A stretch of 64,000 bases of DNA from Sphingomonas sp. (GCA_017418975.1 JAFOMG010000017.1:558001-622000); one strand, 5' to 3'. Positions 38,810 to 49,003 are shown, numbered from the stretch's first letter. A program made the numbers and translations. The notes: a model not told the origin generated them from the sequence alone.

Positions 38810-39331
38810 ATGGGAATCGCTTCGCTTTCCAGGCGGCTGGCGCTCGCCGCGCTGCCACTGGCACTGCTCGGCGCCGCGCCGGCCCCGCGGCCGATGTTCG
38901 CGGCGGTCAAGGAAGGTCAGCCGGCGCCGCCATTCACCCTGCGGCTGATCAACGGCGGCAAGATCTCCTTCGAGGAGTTGCGCGGCAATGTGGTCGTGCT
39001 CAATTTCTGGGCGACCTGGTGCGTCCCCTGCCGCACGGAACTGCCGACGCTCGATCGCTATTACGAACTGCGCAAGGATGCCGGTCTCCGCGTCTATGCC
39101 GTCACTACCGAGGATTCGCTCAAACCCTATCAGCTCAAGAAGCTGTTCGACGTGATGCACATCGAGCCGGTGCGCTCGATCAAGGGCCCCTATGACGTGC
39201 TCGGCGGCGCGGTGCCCACCAATATCGTGATCGATCGCAACGGCGTGGTCCGCTATGCCAAGGCCGGCGCGTTCACGCTGGAGAGCCTCAACGCGCTGCT
39301 GGTCCCGCTGCTCAACGAAAAGGCCAGATAG
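38810..39331 (+). CDS. TlpA/ResA-like periplasmic thiol-disulfide protein
   Basis: The ATG at 38810 follows gggggacgg and gives 173 residues with a signal peptide (LALAALPLALLGAAPAP). The AhpC/TSA-type thioredoxin fold has the redox centre WATWCVPCRTE (Cys71, Cys74) and the cis-Pro region GGAVPTNIVID. Such proteins reduce apo-cytochrome c or metal-site cysteines, or serve stress reduction. No cytochrome maturation genes are adjacent. Confidence 0.88.
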   Translation: MGIASLSRRLALAALPLALLGAAPAPRPMFAAVKEGQPAPPFTLRLINGGKISFEELRGNVVVLNFWATWCVPCRTELPTLDRYYELRKDAGLRVYAVTTEDSLKPYQLKKLFDVMHIEPVRSIKGPYDVLGGAVPTNIVIDRNGVVRYAKAGAFTLESLNALLVPLLNEKAR

Positions 39332-39337
39332 CGCCGG

Positions 39338-41113
39338 TCAGTGCATCGTCGCGAGGCTCGGCGCCTGCTGCCCGGCCCGCGCCGGAGCGCCGCCCGCCAC
39401 CTTGAACCGCGCGGCCTGGGCGGCAAGCTGCGCGACTTCGTTCGACAGCGACCGCGAGGCGGCGGACGTCTCCTCGACCATCGCCGCATTCTGCTGCGTG
39501 GTGCGGTCCATCGATCCGATCGCGCCGTTGATCTCGGCGATGGCGCTGGCCTGCACGGCATTGTCCGCCGCCATCCCGTCGACCAGCTCGTGCACTTCGC
39601 CCACGCCCTCGCAGATGCCCGCCAGCGCGCCGTCGACCCGCTCGACCGCCGCGACGGCGGCATGGATGTCGCTCTGCGTCACGGTCAGCTGGTCGCGGGC
39701 GCGCTTCGCCTCCTCCTCGGCCCGCATCGCGAGCGCCGAGACCAGATCGGCGACCACCGCGAAGCCGCGTCCCGCCTCGCCGGCACGCCCGGCCTCCACC
39801 GCGGCATTCATCGCCAGCACGCGCGTCTGGAAGGCAATCTTGTCCAGCCCCTCGATCACGCCGTCGATGCCCTTGGCGCTTTCGCTCACCCGGCCCATCG
39901 CCTGCACTGCCTCGTCGGCCACTTCGCGACCGCCCCGCACGGTCCCGATCGCTTCGCCGGCGCGCGCCACGGTGCGTGCCGCGGCCTGGGTGCTGGTCCG
40001 CAGCCTGGTATCGACCTGGCTGATCGCGGCATTGGTCTCCTCCAGGCTCGCCGCATTGCTCTGCGTGCGCTCGGCGAGATTCTCCGAGGCATCGGCGATC
40101 TCGCTCGCGCCCGAGCGGATCGCCTCCGCGCTGTCGCGCACCGCGCCGATCAGCGTGCGGAGATTGCCCAGCGCATCGTTGAAATTGCGCTGCACGCTCG
40201 CATAGCCCGAGGGGAAATCGCCGCCGATATGCGCGGTCAGGTCGCCTGCCGAGAGCTTGCCCAGCCCCTCCGCCAGCGTCTCGACCACCAGGCGCTGCTC
40301 CGCATCCGCGACGGCCTTGGCCGCATCGGCGGCTTCCTTGGCGATCGCGGCGTCGCGGAACACGAGCAGCGCGCGGGCCATGTCGCCGATCTCGTCGCGG
40401 CGATCGGCATCGGGCACCTCGACGCGATTGTCACCGCCGGCCAGGCGCTTCATCACGCCGGTCATGAACAGGATCGGGCTGCCGAGCAGCTTGCGGAGCA
40501 ACGCCCAGAGCGCGCCCGCCGCCACGACCAGCGCGATCCCGCCGATCACGATCGAGCGCTCCTCCTCGCGGCTGGCCTGGTCGATCGCCGCCAGGCTTTG
40601 CTGCACGTCCCGATATTTCTCCTCGCGCAGCGCCTCGGCGCCCTGGGCAAGCGTGCGCACGCCGGCCGAAGCACGCTCGTCCCGGAGCAGCTCGCGGGCC
40701 CGCGCCGCTTCCGATGCGGACATGTGCGCGAGCAGCGGGGCCACCGTCTCGGCGCGCCAGCGGGCCACGCCCCGCATCGTCGACTCCAGCAGGGCGCTGT
40801 CCTTGGGGTCGGTCAGCAGCGGCTTGAGCGCCCGGGTCGCCTTGTCGAACTGGGTGATGCTGCGCTGGAAGGCGGCCGCGTCGGCGGGGTCGTTGCTCAT
40901 GGTATAGCCGCGCAGATTGGCCACGGCGGCGAGCAGCGAATTCTCGATCTCGGCGGCCAGCGCCTGCTCCGCGTCGATCCTGCCATTCGCCTCGGTCAGG
41001 CTGCCGACCTCGGCCGAGGTCGTATAGACGAAGGTCATGATCGCGGCGGCGATCAGGATCACCAGCGCGAAGGCGCTGGCCAGCTTGTGCGAGATCGGCA
41101 GGGACTTGGTCAT
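39338..41113 (-). CDS. methyl-accepting chemotaxis protein with variant tip
   Basis: The start is ATG 41113 (ggagcgccc upstream), giving 591 residues. One transmembrane helix lies near 10-30, then a four-helix-bundle periplasmic sensor (about 30-190), a second membrane helix (190-210), HAMP (211-265) and a cytoplasmic signalling coiled coil. The hairpin tip reads AGRGFAVVADLVSALAMRA: the usual E-V-R-x-L-A is L-V-S-A-L-A. Two CheA/CheW-contact residues are therefore changed. No che or flagellar genes lie in the window. The ligand is unknown. Confidence 0.9.
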   Translation of the reverse strand: MTKSLPISHKLASAFALVILIAAAIMTFVYTTSAEVGSLTEANGRIDAEQALAAEIENSLLAAVANLRGYTMSNDPADAAAFQRSITQFDKATRALKPLLTDPKDSALLESTMRGVARWRAETVAPLLAHMSASEAARARELLRDERASAGVRTLAQGAEALREEKYRDVQQSLAAIDQASREEERSIVIGGIALVVAAGALWALLRKLLGSPILFMTGVMKRLAGGDNRVEVPDADRRDEIGDMARALLVFRDAAIAKEAADAAKAVADAEQRLVVETLAEGLGKLSAGDLTAHIGGDFPSGYASVQRNFNDALGNLRTLIGAVRDSAEAIRSGASEIADASENLAERTQSNAASLEETNAAISQVDTRLRTSTQAAARTVARAGEAIGTVRGGREVADEAVQAMGRVSESAKGIDGVIEGLDKIAFQTRVLAMNAAVEAGRAGEAGRGFAVVADLVSALAMRAEEEAKRARDQLTVTQSDIHAAVAAVERVDGALAGICEGVGEVHELVDGMAADNAVQASAIAEINGAIGSMDRTTQQNAAMVEETSAASRSLSNEVAQLAAQAARFKVAGGAPARAGQQAPSLATMH

Positions 41114-41206
41114 GGGCGCTCCGGGCGGCTGACGGGCGCGGAACACGCCTCTTCTCCGCATCGGGCATTATAGCCGTTTCGGTGCTACCCCTTGGGAAAT
41201 CGCGTA

Positions 41207-41245
41207 AAATACATAAAAGAGAGGGGCATCGGCGATGCGCCCCTC
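41207..41245 (-). terminator. intrinsic terminator after tkt-gap-pgk
   Basis: Just past the pgk stop, gaggggc (41221-41227) pairs with gcccctc (41239-41245), with inner atc/gat pairs. On the minus strand this hairpin is followed by a T-rich run (ctcttttatgtatttt), the layout of a Rho-independent terminator. Confidence 0.75.
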
Positions 41246-41250
41246 CCCGT

Positions 41251-42447
41251 TCAGCCGCGTGCCAGCGCCGCGACGCCCGGCAGCTCCTTGCCTTCCATCC
41301 ATTCGAGGAAGGCGCCGCCCGCGGTGGAGACGAAGGTGAAGTCGCCCGCCACGCCGGCCTGGTTGAGCGCCGCCACCGTGTCGCCGCCGCCGGCGACCGA
41401 GACGAGCTGGTCTTCCTTGGTAAGCGCCGCCGCGGTCTTGGCGAGGCTGATCGTCGCGGTGTCGAACGGCGGAGTCTCGAACGCGCCGAGCGGACCGTTC
41501 CACACCAGGGTGCGGCAGGTCTTGAGCACGTCCGCCAGCGCCTCGGTCGCCGCCGGACCGATGTCGAGGATCATCTCGTCCGAAGCGACTTCATGGACGT
41601 TGACGGTGCGCAGGCTCGGCGGGTTGGCCGCGAACTCCTTCGCCACCACCACGTCATAGGGCAGGTGCACGGTGCAGTTGGCGCGATCGGCCGCGTCGAG
41701 GATCTCCTCGGCGGTGCCGGTCAGGTCGTGCTCGCACAGGCTCTTGCCCACATCGACGCCGCGCGCCGCCAGGAAGGTGTTGGCCATGCCGCCGCCGATG
41801 ATCAGGTGATCGACCTTGTCGACCAGATGCTTGAGCACATCGAGCTTGGTCGAGACCTTGGCGCCGCCGACCACCGCGGCGACCGGATGCTCCGGATTGC
41901 CCAGCGCCTTGTCGAGCGCGTCGAGCTCGGCTTCCATCTGGCGGCCGGCAAAGGCGGGCAGCGTGCGGGCCAGGCCCTCGGTCGAGGCATGCGCGCGGTG
42001 CGCGGCCGAAAAGGCGTCGTTGACATAGAGGTCGCCCAGCGCGGCGAGCGCGGCGACGGCCTCGGGCGCGTTCTTCTCCTCGCCGGCGTCGAAACGGGTA
42101 TTTTCGAGCAGGGCGATGTCGCCATCGCGCATCGCGTCGATCGCCTCGGCTGCGCCGTCGGTGTCGATGAAGCGCACTTCACGGCCAAGGACATGGCTGA
42201 ACGGCCGGGTGACGAGCGACAGGCTCATCTCCGGGTTGCGCTGCCCCTTGGGCCGCCCGAAATGCGCGAGGACCACGACCTTGGCGCCCTTGTCCGCCAG
42301 CTCGGCGACGGTCTGCACCGCGGCGCGCAGCCGGGTATCGTCGGTCACCCGGCCATCCGCCATCGGCACATTCAGGTCCTCGCGGACCAGCACGCGCTTG
42401 CCGGCGATCTCGCCCATGTCGTCGAGCGTCTTGAAGGGGCGGGTCAT
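41251..42447 (-). CDS. pgk: phosphoglycerate kinase
   Basis: The ATG at 42447 has a gaggac site upstream and gives 398 residues. It starts [20 protein letters not shown], with substrate residues in [18 protein letters not shown] and [13 protein letters not shown]. The ATP side shows [14 protein letters not shown] and [12 protein letters not shown]. The enzyme makes ATP from 1,3-bisphosphoglycerate. It is third in the tkt-gap-pgk operon, separated from gap by a palindromic repeat of 90 bases. Confidence 0.97.
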   Translation of the reverse strand: MTRPFKTLDDMGEIAGKRVLVREDLNVPMADGRVTDDTRLRAAVQTVAELADKGAKVVVLAHFGRPKGQRNPEMSLSLVTRPFSHVLGREVRFIDTDGAAEAIDAMRDGDIALLENTRFDAGEEKNAPEAVAALAALGDLYVNDAFSAAHRAHASTEGLARTLPAFAGRQMEAELDALDKALGNPEHPVAAVVGGAKVSTKLDVLKHLVDKVDHLIIGGGMANTFLAARGVDVGKSLCEHDLTGTAEEILDAADRANCTVHLPYDVVVAKEFAANPPSLRTVNVHEVASDEMILDIGPAATEALADVLKTCRTLVWNGPLGAFETPPFDTATISLAKTAAALTKEDQLVSVAGGGDTVAALNQAGVAGDFTFVSTAGGAFLEWMEGKELPGVAALARG

Positions 42448-42500
42448 ATCGTCCTCACAATTGGTCGTTGATGCGGGGGGCGACATGGCCTCCCCTCCCA

Positions 42501-42590
42501 CCGTCACCCCGAACTTGTTTCAGGGCCCAACTCTCCACGGGCGATACCGCTTGAGGCGCGCTGGATGCTGAAACAGGTTCAGCATGACGG
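42501..42590. repeat. second palindromic repeat family (GAACTTGTTTCAG type)
   Basis: Inverted arms ccgtcaccccgaacttgttt and aaacaggttcagcatgacgg flank a central loop between gap and pgk. The arms resemble an element I know as common in Sphingomonadales intergenic DNA. They differ from the GC-only family elsewhere in the window. Confidence 0.65.
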
Positions 42591-42609
42591 CAGGTATTGA
42601 GGGTGGCGG

Positions 42610-43617
42610 TTAGCCCAGCTTCGCCATCGCGCTGGCGGTGTCCACCATGCGGTTCGAGAAGCCCCATTCATTGTCGTACCAGCTGACGACGCGCACCAGC
42701 TTGCCGTCGATCACCGCGGTCTCCAGGCTGTCGACGGTCGACGAGGCCGAGGTGTGGACGATGTCGATCGAGACCAGGGGCTCGTCCGAATACCAGAGGA
42801 TGCCCTTGAGCGGGCCATTTTCCGACGCCGCCTTCAGCACGGCATTCACTTCCTCGATGCTGGTGTCGCGCTTCGGCGTGAAGGTCAGGTCGACAAGGCT
42901 GCCGTCCGGAACCGGAACGCGGATCGCCGAGCCGTCCAGCTTGCCCTTCAGCTCGGGCAGCACCTCGGCCACGGCGCGGGCGGCGCCGGTGGTGGTCGGG
43001 ATGATGCTCATCGCGGCGGCGCGGGCGCGGCGCAGGTCCGGGTGGATCTGGTCGAGGATCTTCTGGTCGTTGGTATAGGCATGCACCGTGGTCATCAGGC
43101 CGCGCTCGATGCCGATCGTGTCGTTCAGCACCTTGGCGACCGGCGCCAGGCAGTTGGTGGTGCACGACGCGTTCGAGACGATGCTATGGCCGGCCTCGAG
43201 CTTGTCGTGGTTCACGCCGAACACCACGGTGAGGTCGACATTCTTGCCCGGAGCCGAGATCAGCACCTTCCTGGCGCCGGCATCGATATGCTTCTGGGCG
43301 GAGGCACGGTCGGTGAAAAAGCCGGTGCACTCCAGCACCAGCTCGACGCCGTTCTCGGCATGCGGCAGGTTGGCGGGGTCGCGCTCCTTGGTCACCTTGA
43401 TGTGCTTGCCGTCGATGACCAGGTCCTCGCCCTCGGCGGTGACGGTGCCCGGATATTTGCCGTGCACGCTGTCGCGCGAGAACAGCCACGCGTTGGACTT
43501 GGCATCGGCCAGGTCGTTGATCGTGACCAGCTCGAGCCCGCTGTCGGGGCGCTCGAGGATCGCGCGCGCCACCAGTCGACCGATGCGCCCGAACCCGTTG
43601 ATCGCAACCTTCGTCAT
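42610..43617 (-). CDS. gap: glyceraldehyde-3-phosphate dehydrogenase
   Basis: This 335-residue Rossmann enzyme starts [24 protein letters not shown] at 34-38 suits NAD preference. The catalytic Cys152 lies in [12 protein letters not shown], and the partner His follows at about 179. It oxidises glyceraldehyde 3-phosphate and forms 1,3-bisphosphoglycerate for Pgk. Its ATG overlaps the tkt stop by four bases. Confidence 0.97.
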   Translation of the reverse strand: MTKVAINGFGRIGRLVARAILERPDSGLELVTINDLADAKSNAWLFSRDSVHGKYPGTVTAEGEDLVIDGKHIKVTKERDPANLPHAENGVELVLECTGFFTDRASAQKHIDAGARKVLISAPGKNVDLTVVFGVNHDKLEAGHSIVSNASCTTNCLAPVAKVLNDTIGIERGLMTTVHAYTNDQKILDQIHPDLRRARAAAMSIIPTTTGAARAVAEVLPELKGKLDGSAIRVPVPDGSLVDLTFTPKRDTSIEEVNAVLKAASENGPLKGILWYSDEPLVSIDIVHTSASSTVDSLETAVIDGKLVRVVSWYDNEWGFSNRMVDTASAMAKLG

Positions 43618-45590
43618 GCCTGTTCTCCGTTCAACTTTTCGACGATCCGCGGCACGATGGCTCCCGCGGTGAGCCCGAAATGCTCGTAGAGCTTCAGATA
43701 AGGCCCCGAGGCGCCGAATCCATCCACGCCGAAGTTTAGCCCGTCCAAGCCCGTATATCGCTCCCAGCCCAAAGTCGCGCCGGCCTCGATCGAGACCTTG
43801 AGCGCATGCGCCGGCAGCAGGTCGCGCTTATACTGCGCGTCCTGCGCGTCGAAACGCTCCCAGCACGGCATCGATACGACGTCGGCGCCGATGCCCTGGG
43901 CTTCCAGTTCGTCGCGCACCGCAACGGCGATCTCGACTTCGGAACCGCTGGCGATCAGCACCACCTGGCGCGGCGCCTCGGCCTCGCGGATCGCATAGGC
44001 ACCGCGCGCCGAGCGGTTCTCGGCAGCCTCGGTGCGCAGCTGCGGCAGGTTCTGGCGGCTGAGCGCGAGCAGGCCCGGGCCGTCCGCCTTCTGCAGCGCC
44101 AGTTCCCAGCATTCCGCGGTCTCGATCACGTCGCAAGGGCGATAGACGTCGAGATTGGGGATCAGGCGCAGGCTGGTGAGGTGCTCCACCGGCTGATGGG
44201 TCGGGCCGTCCTCGCCCAGGCCGATCGAGTCGTGCGTCATCACATAGACGACGCGTGCCTGCTGCAGCGCCGACAGGCGGATCGCCGCGCGGGCATAGTC
44301 CGCGAACACCAGGAAAGTGCCGCCATAGGGGATCACGCCGCCATGCAGCGCCATCCCGTTCATCGCCGCCGACATGCCGAACTCGCGGATGCCGTAATAG
44401 ACGTAGCGGCTGGCATAGTTGCCGGCGCTGAACGTGCCCAGGCCCTTGGTCAGCGTGTTGTTCGAGCCGGTCAGGTCGGCCGAGCCGCCGACGGTGTCGG
44501 GGATCTGCGCATTGATCGCCTCGAGCGCCATCTCGCTCGCCTTGCGGGTCGCAACCTTCTGCGGCGCGGCGAGCAGGCCCTGGATGTGATCCTGCATCGA
44601 GAACCAGGCCGGCAGGTCGCCGCGCATCCGACGCTCGAATTCGGCGCGGTCCTCATGCGCTTCGAGCCGCTGCTTCCACGCGGCATGCGGCGCGGCGCCG
44701 CGCTTGCCGGCTTCCAGCCAGGCCGCGCGGATATCGCCCGGGATCTCGAACGCCGGGTGGTTCCAGCCCAGCGCCGCGCGGGCGGCGGCGACTTCGTCCG
44801 CGCCCAGCGGCGAGCCATGGACCTTGGACGAGCCCTGCTTGTTCGGCGCGCCCTTGCCGATCACCGTGCGGCACTGGACCAGCGACGGCAGCTCGCTGGC
44901 GAGCGCTTCGTCGATCGCGCGGGCGATGTCGGCCCGGTCATGGCCGTCGCACGCGACGACCTGCCAGCCCGAGGCGCGGTAGCGCGCGGGCACGTCCTCG
45001 CTCGACGAGAGCGAGACCGCGCCGTCGATCGTGATCTTGTTGTCGTCCCACAGCACGATCAGCTTGCCGAGCTTCAGATGCCCGGCCAGGCCGACCGCCT
45101 CGTGATTGATGCCTTCCATCAGGCAGCCGTCGCCCGCGATCACCCAGGTGCGGTGATCGACCAGGTCGTCGCCATAGACGGCGTTCAGGTGCCGCTCGGC
45201 AGCGGCCATGCCGACCGCCATGGCAAAGCCCTGGCCGAGCGGGCCGGTGGTGCATTCCACGCCCGGCAGCTCGAAATTCTCGGGATGGCCGGCACAGGGG
45301 CTGCCGACCTGGCGGAAATCGCGGATGTCCTGCAGCGTCGGCTGGGCATAGCCGGTAAGGTAGAGCGTCGAATAGAGCAGCATCGAGCCGTGCCCGGCCG
45401 AAAGCACGAAGCGATCGCGGTCCGCCCATTTCGGATCGGCCGGATCGAACTTCAGATACTCCTGGAACAGCACCGTCGCGACGTCGGCCATGCCCATCGG
45501 CATGCCCGGATGCCCCGAATTGGCCGCCTCCACGGCGTCCATCGACAATGCCCGGATGGCATTGGCGCAATCGGCGAAGCTTGCGGTCAC
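43614..45590 (-). CDS. tkt: transketolase
   Basis: The start is GTG 45590 with gggga upstream; the longer frame is a non-coding extension. The 658-residue thiamine-diphosphate enzyme has substrate residues in [15 protein letters not shown], the diphosphate motif [20 protein letters not shown] ending in DDN, and ESIAL-equivalent region [19 protein letters not shown]. It shuttles two-carbon units between pentose, triose and hexose phosphates. It is the first gene of the tkt-gap-pgk operon. Confidence 0.96.
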   Translation of the reverse strand: MTASFADCANAIRALSMDAVEAANSGHPGMPMGMADVATVLFQEYLKFDPADPKWADRDRFVLSAGHGSMLLYSTLYLTGYAQPTLQDIRDFRQVGSPCAGHPENFELPGVECTTGPLGQGFAMAVGMAAAERHLNAVYGDDLVDHRTWVIAGDGCLMEGINHEAVGLAGHLKLGKLIVLWDDNKITIDGAVSLSSSEDVPARYRASGWQVVACDGHDRADIARAIDEALASELPSLVQCRTVIGKGAPNKQGSSKVHGSPLGADEVAAARAALGWNHPAFEIPGDIRAAWLEAGKRGAAPHAAWKQRLEAHEDRAEFERRMRGDLPAWFSMQDHIQGLLAAPQKVATRKASEMALEAINAQIPDTVGGSADLTGSNNTLTKGLGTFSAGNYASRYVYYGIREFGMSAAMNGMALHGGVIPYGGTFLVFADYARAAIRLSALQQARVVYVMTHDSIGLGEDGPTHQPVEHLTSLRLIPNLDVYRPCDVIETAECWELALQKADGPGLLALSRQNLPQLRTEAAENRSARGAYAIREAEAPRQVVLIASGSEVEIAVAVRDELEAQGIGADVVSMPCWERFDAQDAQYKRDLLPAHALKVSIEAGATLGWERYTGLDGLNFGVDGFGASGPYLKLYEHFGLTAGAIVPRIVEKLNGEQA

Positions 45591-45787
45591 TTGGAGTCCC
45601 CTGATGCTGGCGCGGACGCCTTTGGGCACCTTGGACCGCCACGTCAACCGCCTCGACACCCCGAGCGCCGGCCGGATGCCGGGCGGACTCGAGCCGGCGC
45701 GGCTCCGGTCCGCCTCGTCGAACGCGCCCTGCAACCGATACCATTCAGGGGTTGCTAGGTTCGGATGGGGTGCGTAACGCTTGCGGC

Positions 45788-45973
45788 ATGGCAAGTACGC
45801 CCGCCGATCGTATCGAACAGGCCCTCGTCCGCATCGAGAAAGCCGCCGCCGCGCGGGCCTATGCCTGCGAACGGATCACCCAACGCCACGCCAAGCTGCG
45901 CGCCCGCATCGAGGATGCGGTGAGCTCGCTCGACGCCCTGATCGCGCGCGAAGCCGGGGCGGAGCAGGACTGA
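45788..45973 (+). CDS. small coiled-coil protein preceding zapA
   Basis: The 61-residue product (MASTPADRIEQALVRIEKAA onward) is one long predicted helix with alternating charges, ending REAGAEQD. Its TGA stop shares bases with the zapA ATG (TGATG), so the two are co-translated. Similar short ORFs sit before zapA in related genomes and may encode an accessory to divisome assembly, an inference from position only. The ATG at 45788 is preferred over 45752 because the latter has no ribosome site. Confidence 0.75.
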   Translation: MASTPADRIEQALVRIEKAAAARAYACERITQRHAKLRARIEDAVSSLDALIAREAGAEQD

Positions 45974-46275
45974 TGGCGGACCTCGACATCTCCGTCGCCG
46001 GCCGCAGCTATTCGGTCGCCACCCGCGAAGGCGACGAAGCGCATATCCGCCACCTCGAATCGATCCTGCAGCGCCATGCGGAAACCGCCCTGCGCGCGTC
46101 GGGCGGCCTGAACGCCGAGCGCACGCTCGTCTATCTCGCGCTGATCCTCGCCGATCTGCTCGACGAGACCGAGCGCAGTCCGCCCGAAGGCGTATCGCCC
46201 GTGCTGCTCGAGCGCATCGCCGACCGGCTCGAGGCCGTGGCCGCGGCGCTCGAAGAGGATGCCGGCGAGGCCTGA
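45973..46275 (+). CDS. zapA: cell division protein ZapA
   Basis: The 100-residue protein contains a globular head (DLDISVAGRSYSVATREG) and a coiled-coil tail (LDETERSPPEGVSPVLLERI and beyond). The HLESILQRHAE motif and placement before 6S RNA and fthC match ZapA. It bundles FtsZ filaments at the division site. Confidence 0.88.
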   Translation: MADLDISVAGRSYSVATREGDEAHIRHLESILQRHAETALRASGGLNAERTLVYLALILADLLDETERSPPEGVSPVLLERIADRLEAVAAALEEDAGEA

Positions 46276-46308
46276 CCTCCATCCCTCGCCCCAATCCCGC
46301 CATCGCTT

Positions 46309-46336
46309 GAGGCCCCGGCCTTCGCCGGGGTGACGG
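46309..46336. repeat. palindromic repeat after zapA
   Basis: gaggccccggccttcgccgg followed by ggtgacgg is one hairpin copy of the GC-rich family, in the 3' region of zapA. Confidence 0.65.
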
Positions 46337-46405
46337 AGAGGCGAGCGGGATGACGAATTTGGGCGGAGCCGTTGCGAATGCCCTGCGAAATCCCTACATC
46401 CGGCT

Positions 46406-46568
46406 GTGGCGGGCACTGCCCGGTACGAGCCATAGCAATTATCCCTGAGGCTATTCATCATCCATGGGGGCTGTCCCTGTACGGATCCTGGTCCGCTGCA
46501 CATGGTCCCCACCTGACGTAAAGGGCGTCAGTGGATATTCTGGCAAACGGCCATGGCGGTCCCGCCAC
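46406..46568 (+). ncRNA. ssrS: 6S RNA
   Basis: This 163-base stretch lies between zapA and fthC, the conserved ssrS location. gtggcggg (46406-46413) pairs perfectly with cccgccac (46561-46568), and after one bulged C the helix continues with actgcc (46415-46420)/ggcggt (46555-46560). Inside, an apical arm has tggggg/tcccca-type pairing (465-470 with 506-511) and a terminal hairpin cgga-tcctgg-tccg (482-495). A small hairpin ctgacg/cgtcag (513-531) lies in the 3' side of the central bubble. This layout matches 6S RNA, which binds the housekeeping RNA polymerase. Exact ends are inferred from the stem. Confidence 0.75.
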
Positions 46569-46588
46569 CGCTCCCCTAGAAGCGTGGC

Positions 46589-47140
46589 ATGATCGACAAG
46601 CTAGCCCTGCGGGCGCAGCTCCGCGCCGAGCGTGACGCCTTCGCCATCGCAGCGAGCGAGGCGATCCTCGCGCCCGAGGCGTTCGTCGAGCGCCTGGCCC
46701 CCGGGGCGATCGTCGCCACCTATGTCGCCATCGGCAGCGAAGCCGATCCCACCCAGCTTGCCGCCGCGGCGGCCGAAAGGGGTTGCGCCCTCGCCCTTCC
46801 CTTCGTCGTCGACCGGGCGGCGCCGATCCGCTTCCTCGCCTGGCAGATGGGAGAACCGCTGGTCGATGGTCCGTTCGGCCTGCGCCAGCCGCATGCCGAC
46901 CGCCCCGAAGTCGCGCCCGATGTGATCCTGACGCCGCTCGTCGGCTTCGACGCGCGGCTCAACCGCCTCGGCCAGGGCGCCGCGCATTACGACCGCGCCT
47001 TTGCCCGCTATCCCGATGCCTGGCGCGTCGGCGTGGCCTGGGCGATGCAGGAAGTGCCGGCCATCCCCTCCGACATCTGGGACGTGCCGCTCCAGGCCGT
47101 GATCACCGAGAAAGGCATGACATGGCACGCGGGAGCATAG
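46589..47140 (+). CDS. fthC: 5-formyltetrahydrofolate cyclo-ligase
   Basis: The 183-residue protein converts 5-formyl-THF to methenyl-THF using ATP. ATYVAIGSEADP and the ATP/phosphate motif GFDARLNRLGQGAAHYDRAF are diagnostic. It follows 6S RNA, the classical arrangement. Its last 19 bases overlap the DUF2842 gene. Confidence 0.92.
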   Translation: MIDKLALRAQLRAERDAFAIAASEAILAPEAFVERLAPGAIVATYVAIGSEADPTQLAAAAAERGCALALPFVVDRAAPIRFLAWQMGEPLVDGPFGLRQPHADRPEVAPDVILTPLVGFDARLNRLGQGAAHYDRAFARYPDAWRVGVAWAMQEVPAIPSDIWDVPLQAVITEKGMTWHAGA

Positions 47141-47349
47141 CGCCGAGCTGGCGCAAGCCCGCGGGGGCGCTGGGCATAATTGCCTGGATCCTGGTGTGGA
47201 TCGTGCTGGTGGCGAGCTTCTCGCACTGGATCGGCCGGCTGCACGTGCTCGCCCAGCTGCCGATCTATGTCGTGACCGGCATCGTCTGGATCCTGCCGCT
47301 CGGCGGGGTGTTGCGCTGGATGGAAACGGGGCGCTGGCGCCGCGCCTGA
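47122..47349 (+). CDS. DUF2842 membrane protein
   Basis: The 75-residue protein has two transmembrane helices (about 14-34 and 44-64) and matches DUF2842: SWRKPAGALGIIAWILVWI, then YVVTGIVWILPL and LRWMETGRWRRA. It overlaps the 3' end of fthC by 19 bases, so it is part of the same transcript. Function unknown. Confidence 0.85.
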   Translation: MARGSIAPSWRKPAGALGIIAWILVWIVLVASFSHWIGRLHVLAQLPIYVVTGIVWILPLGGVLRWMETGRWRRA

Positions 47350-47594
47350 AGGCCGCCCTTGCCCCTTGCTTTGTAGGATGTCGCCTGCTGAACCCGTACA
47401 GCCGGCCGCGGGGCCTGCCGCTCTTTGACCTGTAGGAAAGATAGGATCATGCGTGCGCAAGAATGTTACGAGATGCGCCGCGTTTCCGGGAAAATAGGGA
47501 AAATAGGGCCGCCGAAAACCTGCGCCCGGCATGTGCTTCCGGTACTTTGGCGAGTCGGCGCTTCGCATGCTGCTGGAAGATGCCATGCGGCGCA
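47350..47594. other. non-coding stretch between DUF2842 and tRNA-Asp
   Basis: I see no convincing gene. The only structure is a tandem 9-base repeat, gggaaaata twice (47488-47505) followed by ggg. A 67-residue frame starting near 47449 runs through the tRNA and is not believable. A 6-base stem (ccatgc/gcatgg, 47583-47597) spans the tRNA 3' CCA. Confidence 0.4.
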
Positions 47595-47671
<77 letters not shown>

Positions 47672-47717
47672 TCTCTCGAAGCGAGGAGGCGGGCACTAGA
47701 CGCGAGATTCGGGGGTG

Positions 47718-48956
47718 TCAACCGGATTGGTCGCGACTTTTTCGCCGCAGCGGCCGATTATCCACAGGATCGTTCACCAAGGTCCCGTGCTCGAAGAGAA
47801 AACCGGCGATGTCCGGCTTGCCCGCGGCGTTCACCACCGTCTGGATGATGATCAGCAGCGGCACCGCGAGCAGCGCCCCGGTGGTGCCCCACACCCAGCC
47901 CCAGAAGCTCAGCGAGATCAGGATCATGATCGGGCTGATCGTCAGCCGATGGCCCACGATCAGCGGCGTCACCACATTCGCCTCGATCAGGTGGCAGGCG
48001 ATCATCACGATGGGCGGCACGAATGCCCAGCCCAGGTCCGGAAAGGTCATCAGCCCGCCCATGGCCAGCAGCAGCGCGGCGAACACCGGCCCGAAATAGG
48101 GGATGTAGTTGAGCAGCGCGACGATGCCGCCCCACATCAGCGGCGTGGGCATGCCGATCGCCCAGAGCACGCCCGCGACGATCAGTCCCAGCGTCAGGTT
48201 GATCAGCGTGATCGTGCCCAGATAGGCCGAGGTATCGTCCACCACGTCCTGGATCACGCGCGCCGTCGCCATCGCGCCGCCGAAGCTCGCCCGGCTGGTG
48301 ATCGCGTTGCGGCGCAGCCGGGTCCAGCCCGACAGGAAGAAATAGATGACGAGGATGGCGAAGAACATCTCCACCAGCGCCGATGGCGCGGAAGTGGCAA
48401 ACAGGTCGATCAGCGAGCGCGGGGGCGTGGCCGCCATCACTTCGGGCTGCTTCATCGGCGCCGAGGCGAAGTTCATCACCGTCTTGTTCACGAAGCTGTC
48501 GAGGTTCGCGTAGAACTCGATCAAGGGCTTCAGATTCTCCTGGATCTGCGGGATCTTGGCGGGAAGGTCGCGGATCCATTGCCAGGCCGGCACCACGATC
48601 GAGGCCAGCGCGACATTGGCCGCGATCAGGAACAGCAGCACGCAGATGAACGCCGCGATCGGCGCGGGCACGCGGTGGCGCTCCAGCCATTCGAGCAGCG
48701 GCACCAGCGCGATCGCGATCACCAGGGCGGTGGTGAGCGGCAGGAAGAACACCGCGCCCGCCTGCAGCGCGAAGGGCAGCGCCAGCAACAGGCCGATCCC
48801 CGCCATCAGCGCCAGCGCCGCCATCAGCCGGTCGCGCTTCTGGCCGTCGCCCATGCTTTCCTGGCTCGATGGCCCGAGCAAGGGTGCCCTTGCCGGCCCC
48901 GACGGCAGGCCGTCGTCCAGGGGTTCGCCGCCGATGCTGCCGGGTCGATCGCTCAC
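47718..48956 (-). CDS. AI-2E family (PerM) transporter
   Basis: The GTG at 48956 with aaggg upstream gives 412 residues. It has eight transmembrane helices, with LINLTLGLIVAGVLWAIGMP, GGIVALLNYIPYFGPVFAAL and the loop VGHRLTISPIMILISLSFWG, the family signature. This family exports small molecules such as AI-2 or moves protons; which applies here is unknown. Its N-terminal 40 residues are cytoplasmic and low in complexity. It stands alone, divergent from glpK. Confidence 0.88.
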   Translation of the reverse strand: MSDRPGSIGGEPLDDGLPSGPARAPLLGPSSQESMGDGQKRDRLMAALALMAGIGLLLALPFALQAGAVFFLPLTTALVIAIALVPLLEWLERHRVPAPIAAFICVLLFLIAANVALASIVVPAWQWIRDLPAKIPQIQENLKPLIEFYANLDSFVNKTVMNFASAPMKQPEVMAATPPRSLIDLFATSAPSALVEMFFAILVIYFFLSGWTRLRRNAITSRASFGGAMATARVIQDVVDDTSAYLGTITLINLTLGLIVAGVLWAIGMPTPLMWGGIVALLNYIPYFGPVFAALLLAMGGLMTFPDLGWAFVPPIVMIACHLIEANVVTPLIVGHRLTISPIMILISLSFWGWVWGTTGALLAVPLLIIIQTVVNAAGKPDIAGFLFEHGTLVNDPVDNRPLRRKSRDQSG

Positions 48957-49003
48957 TTCTGCCCTTCCCTTTCGCGGCAGACCCTAGCGCGTCCCCCCTC
49001 CTT

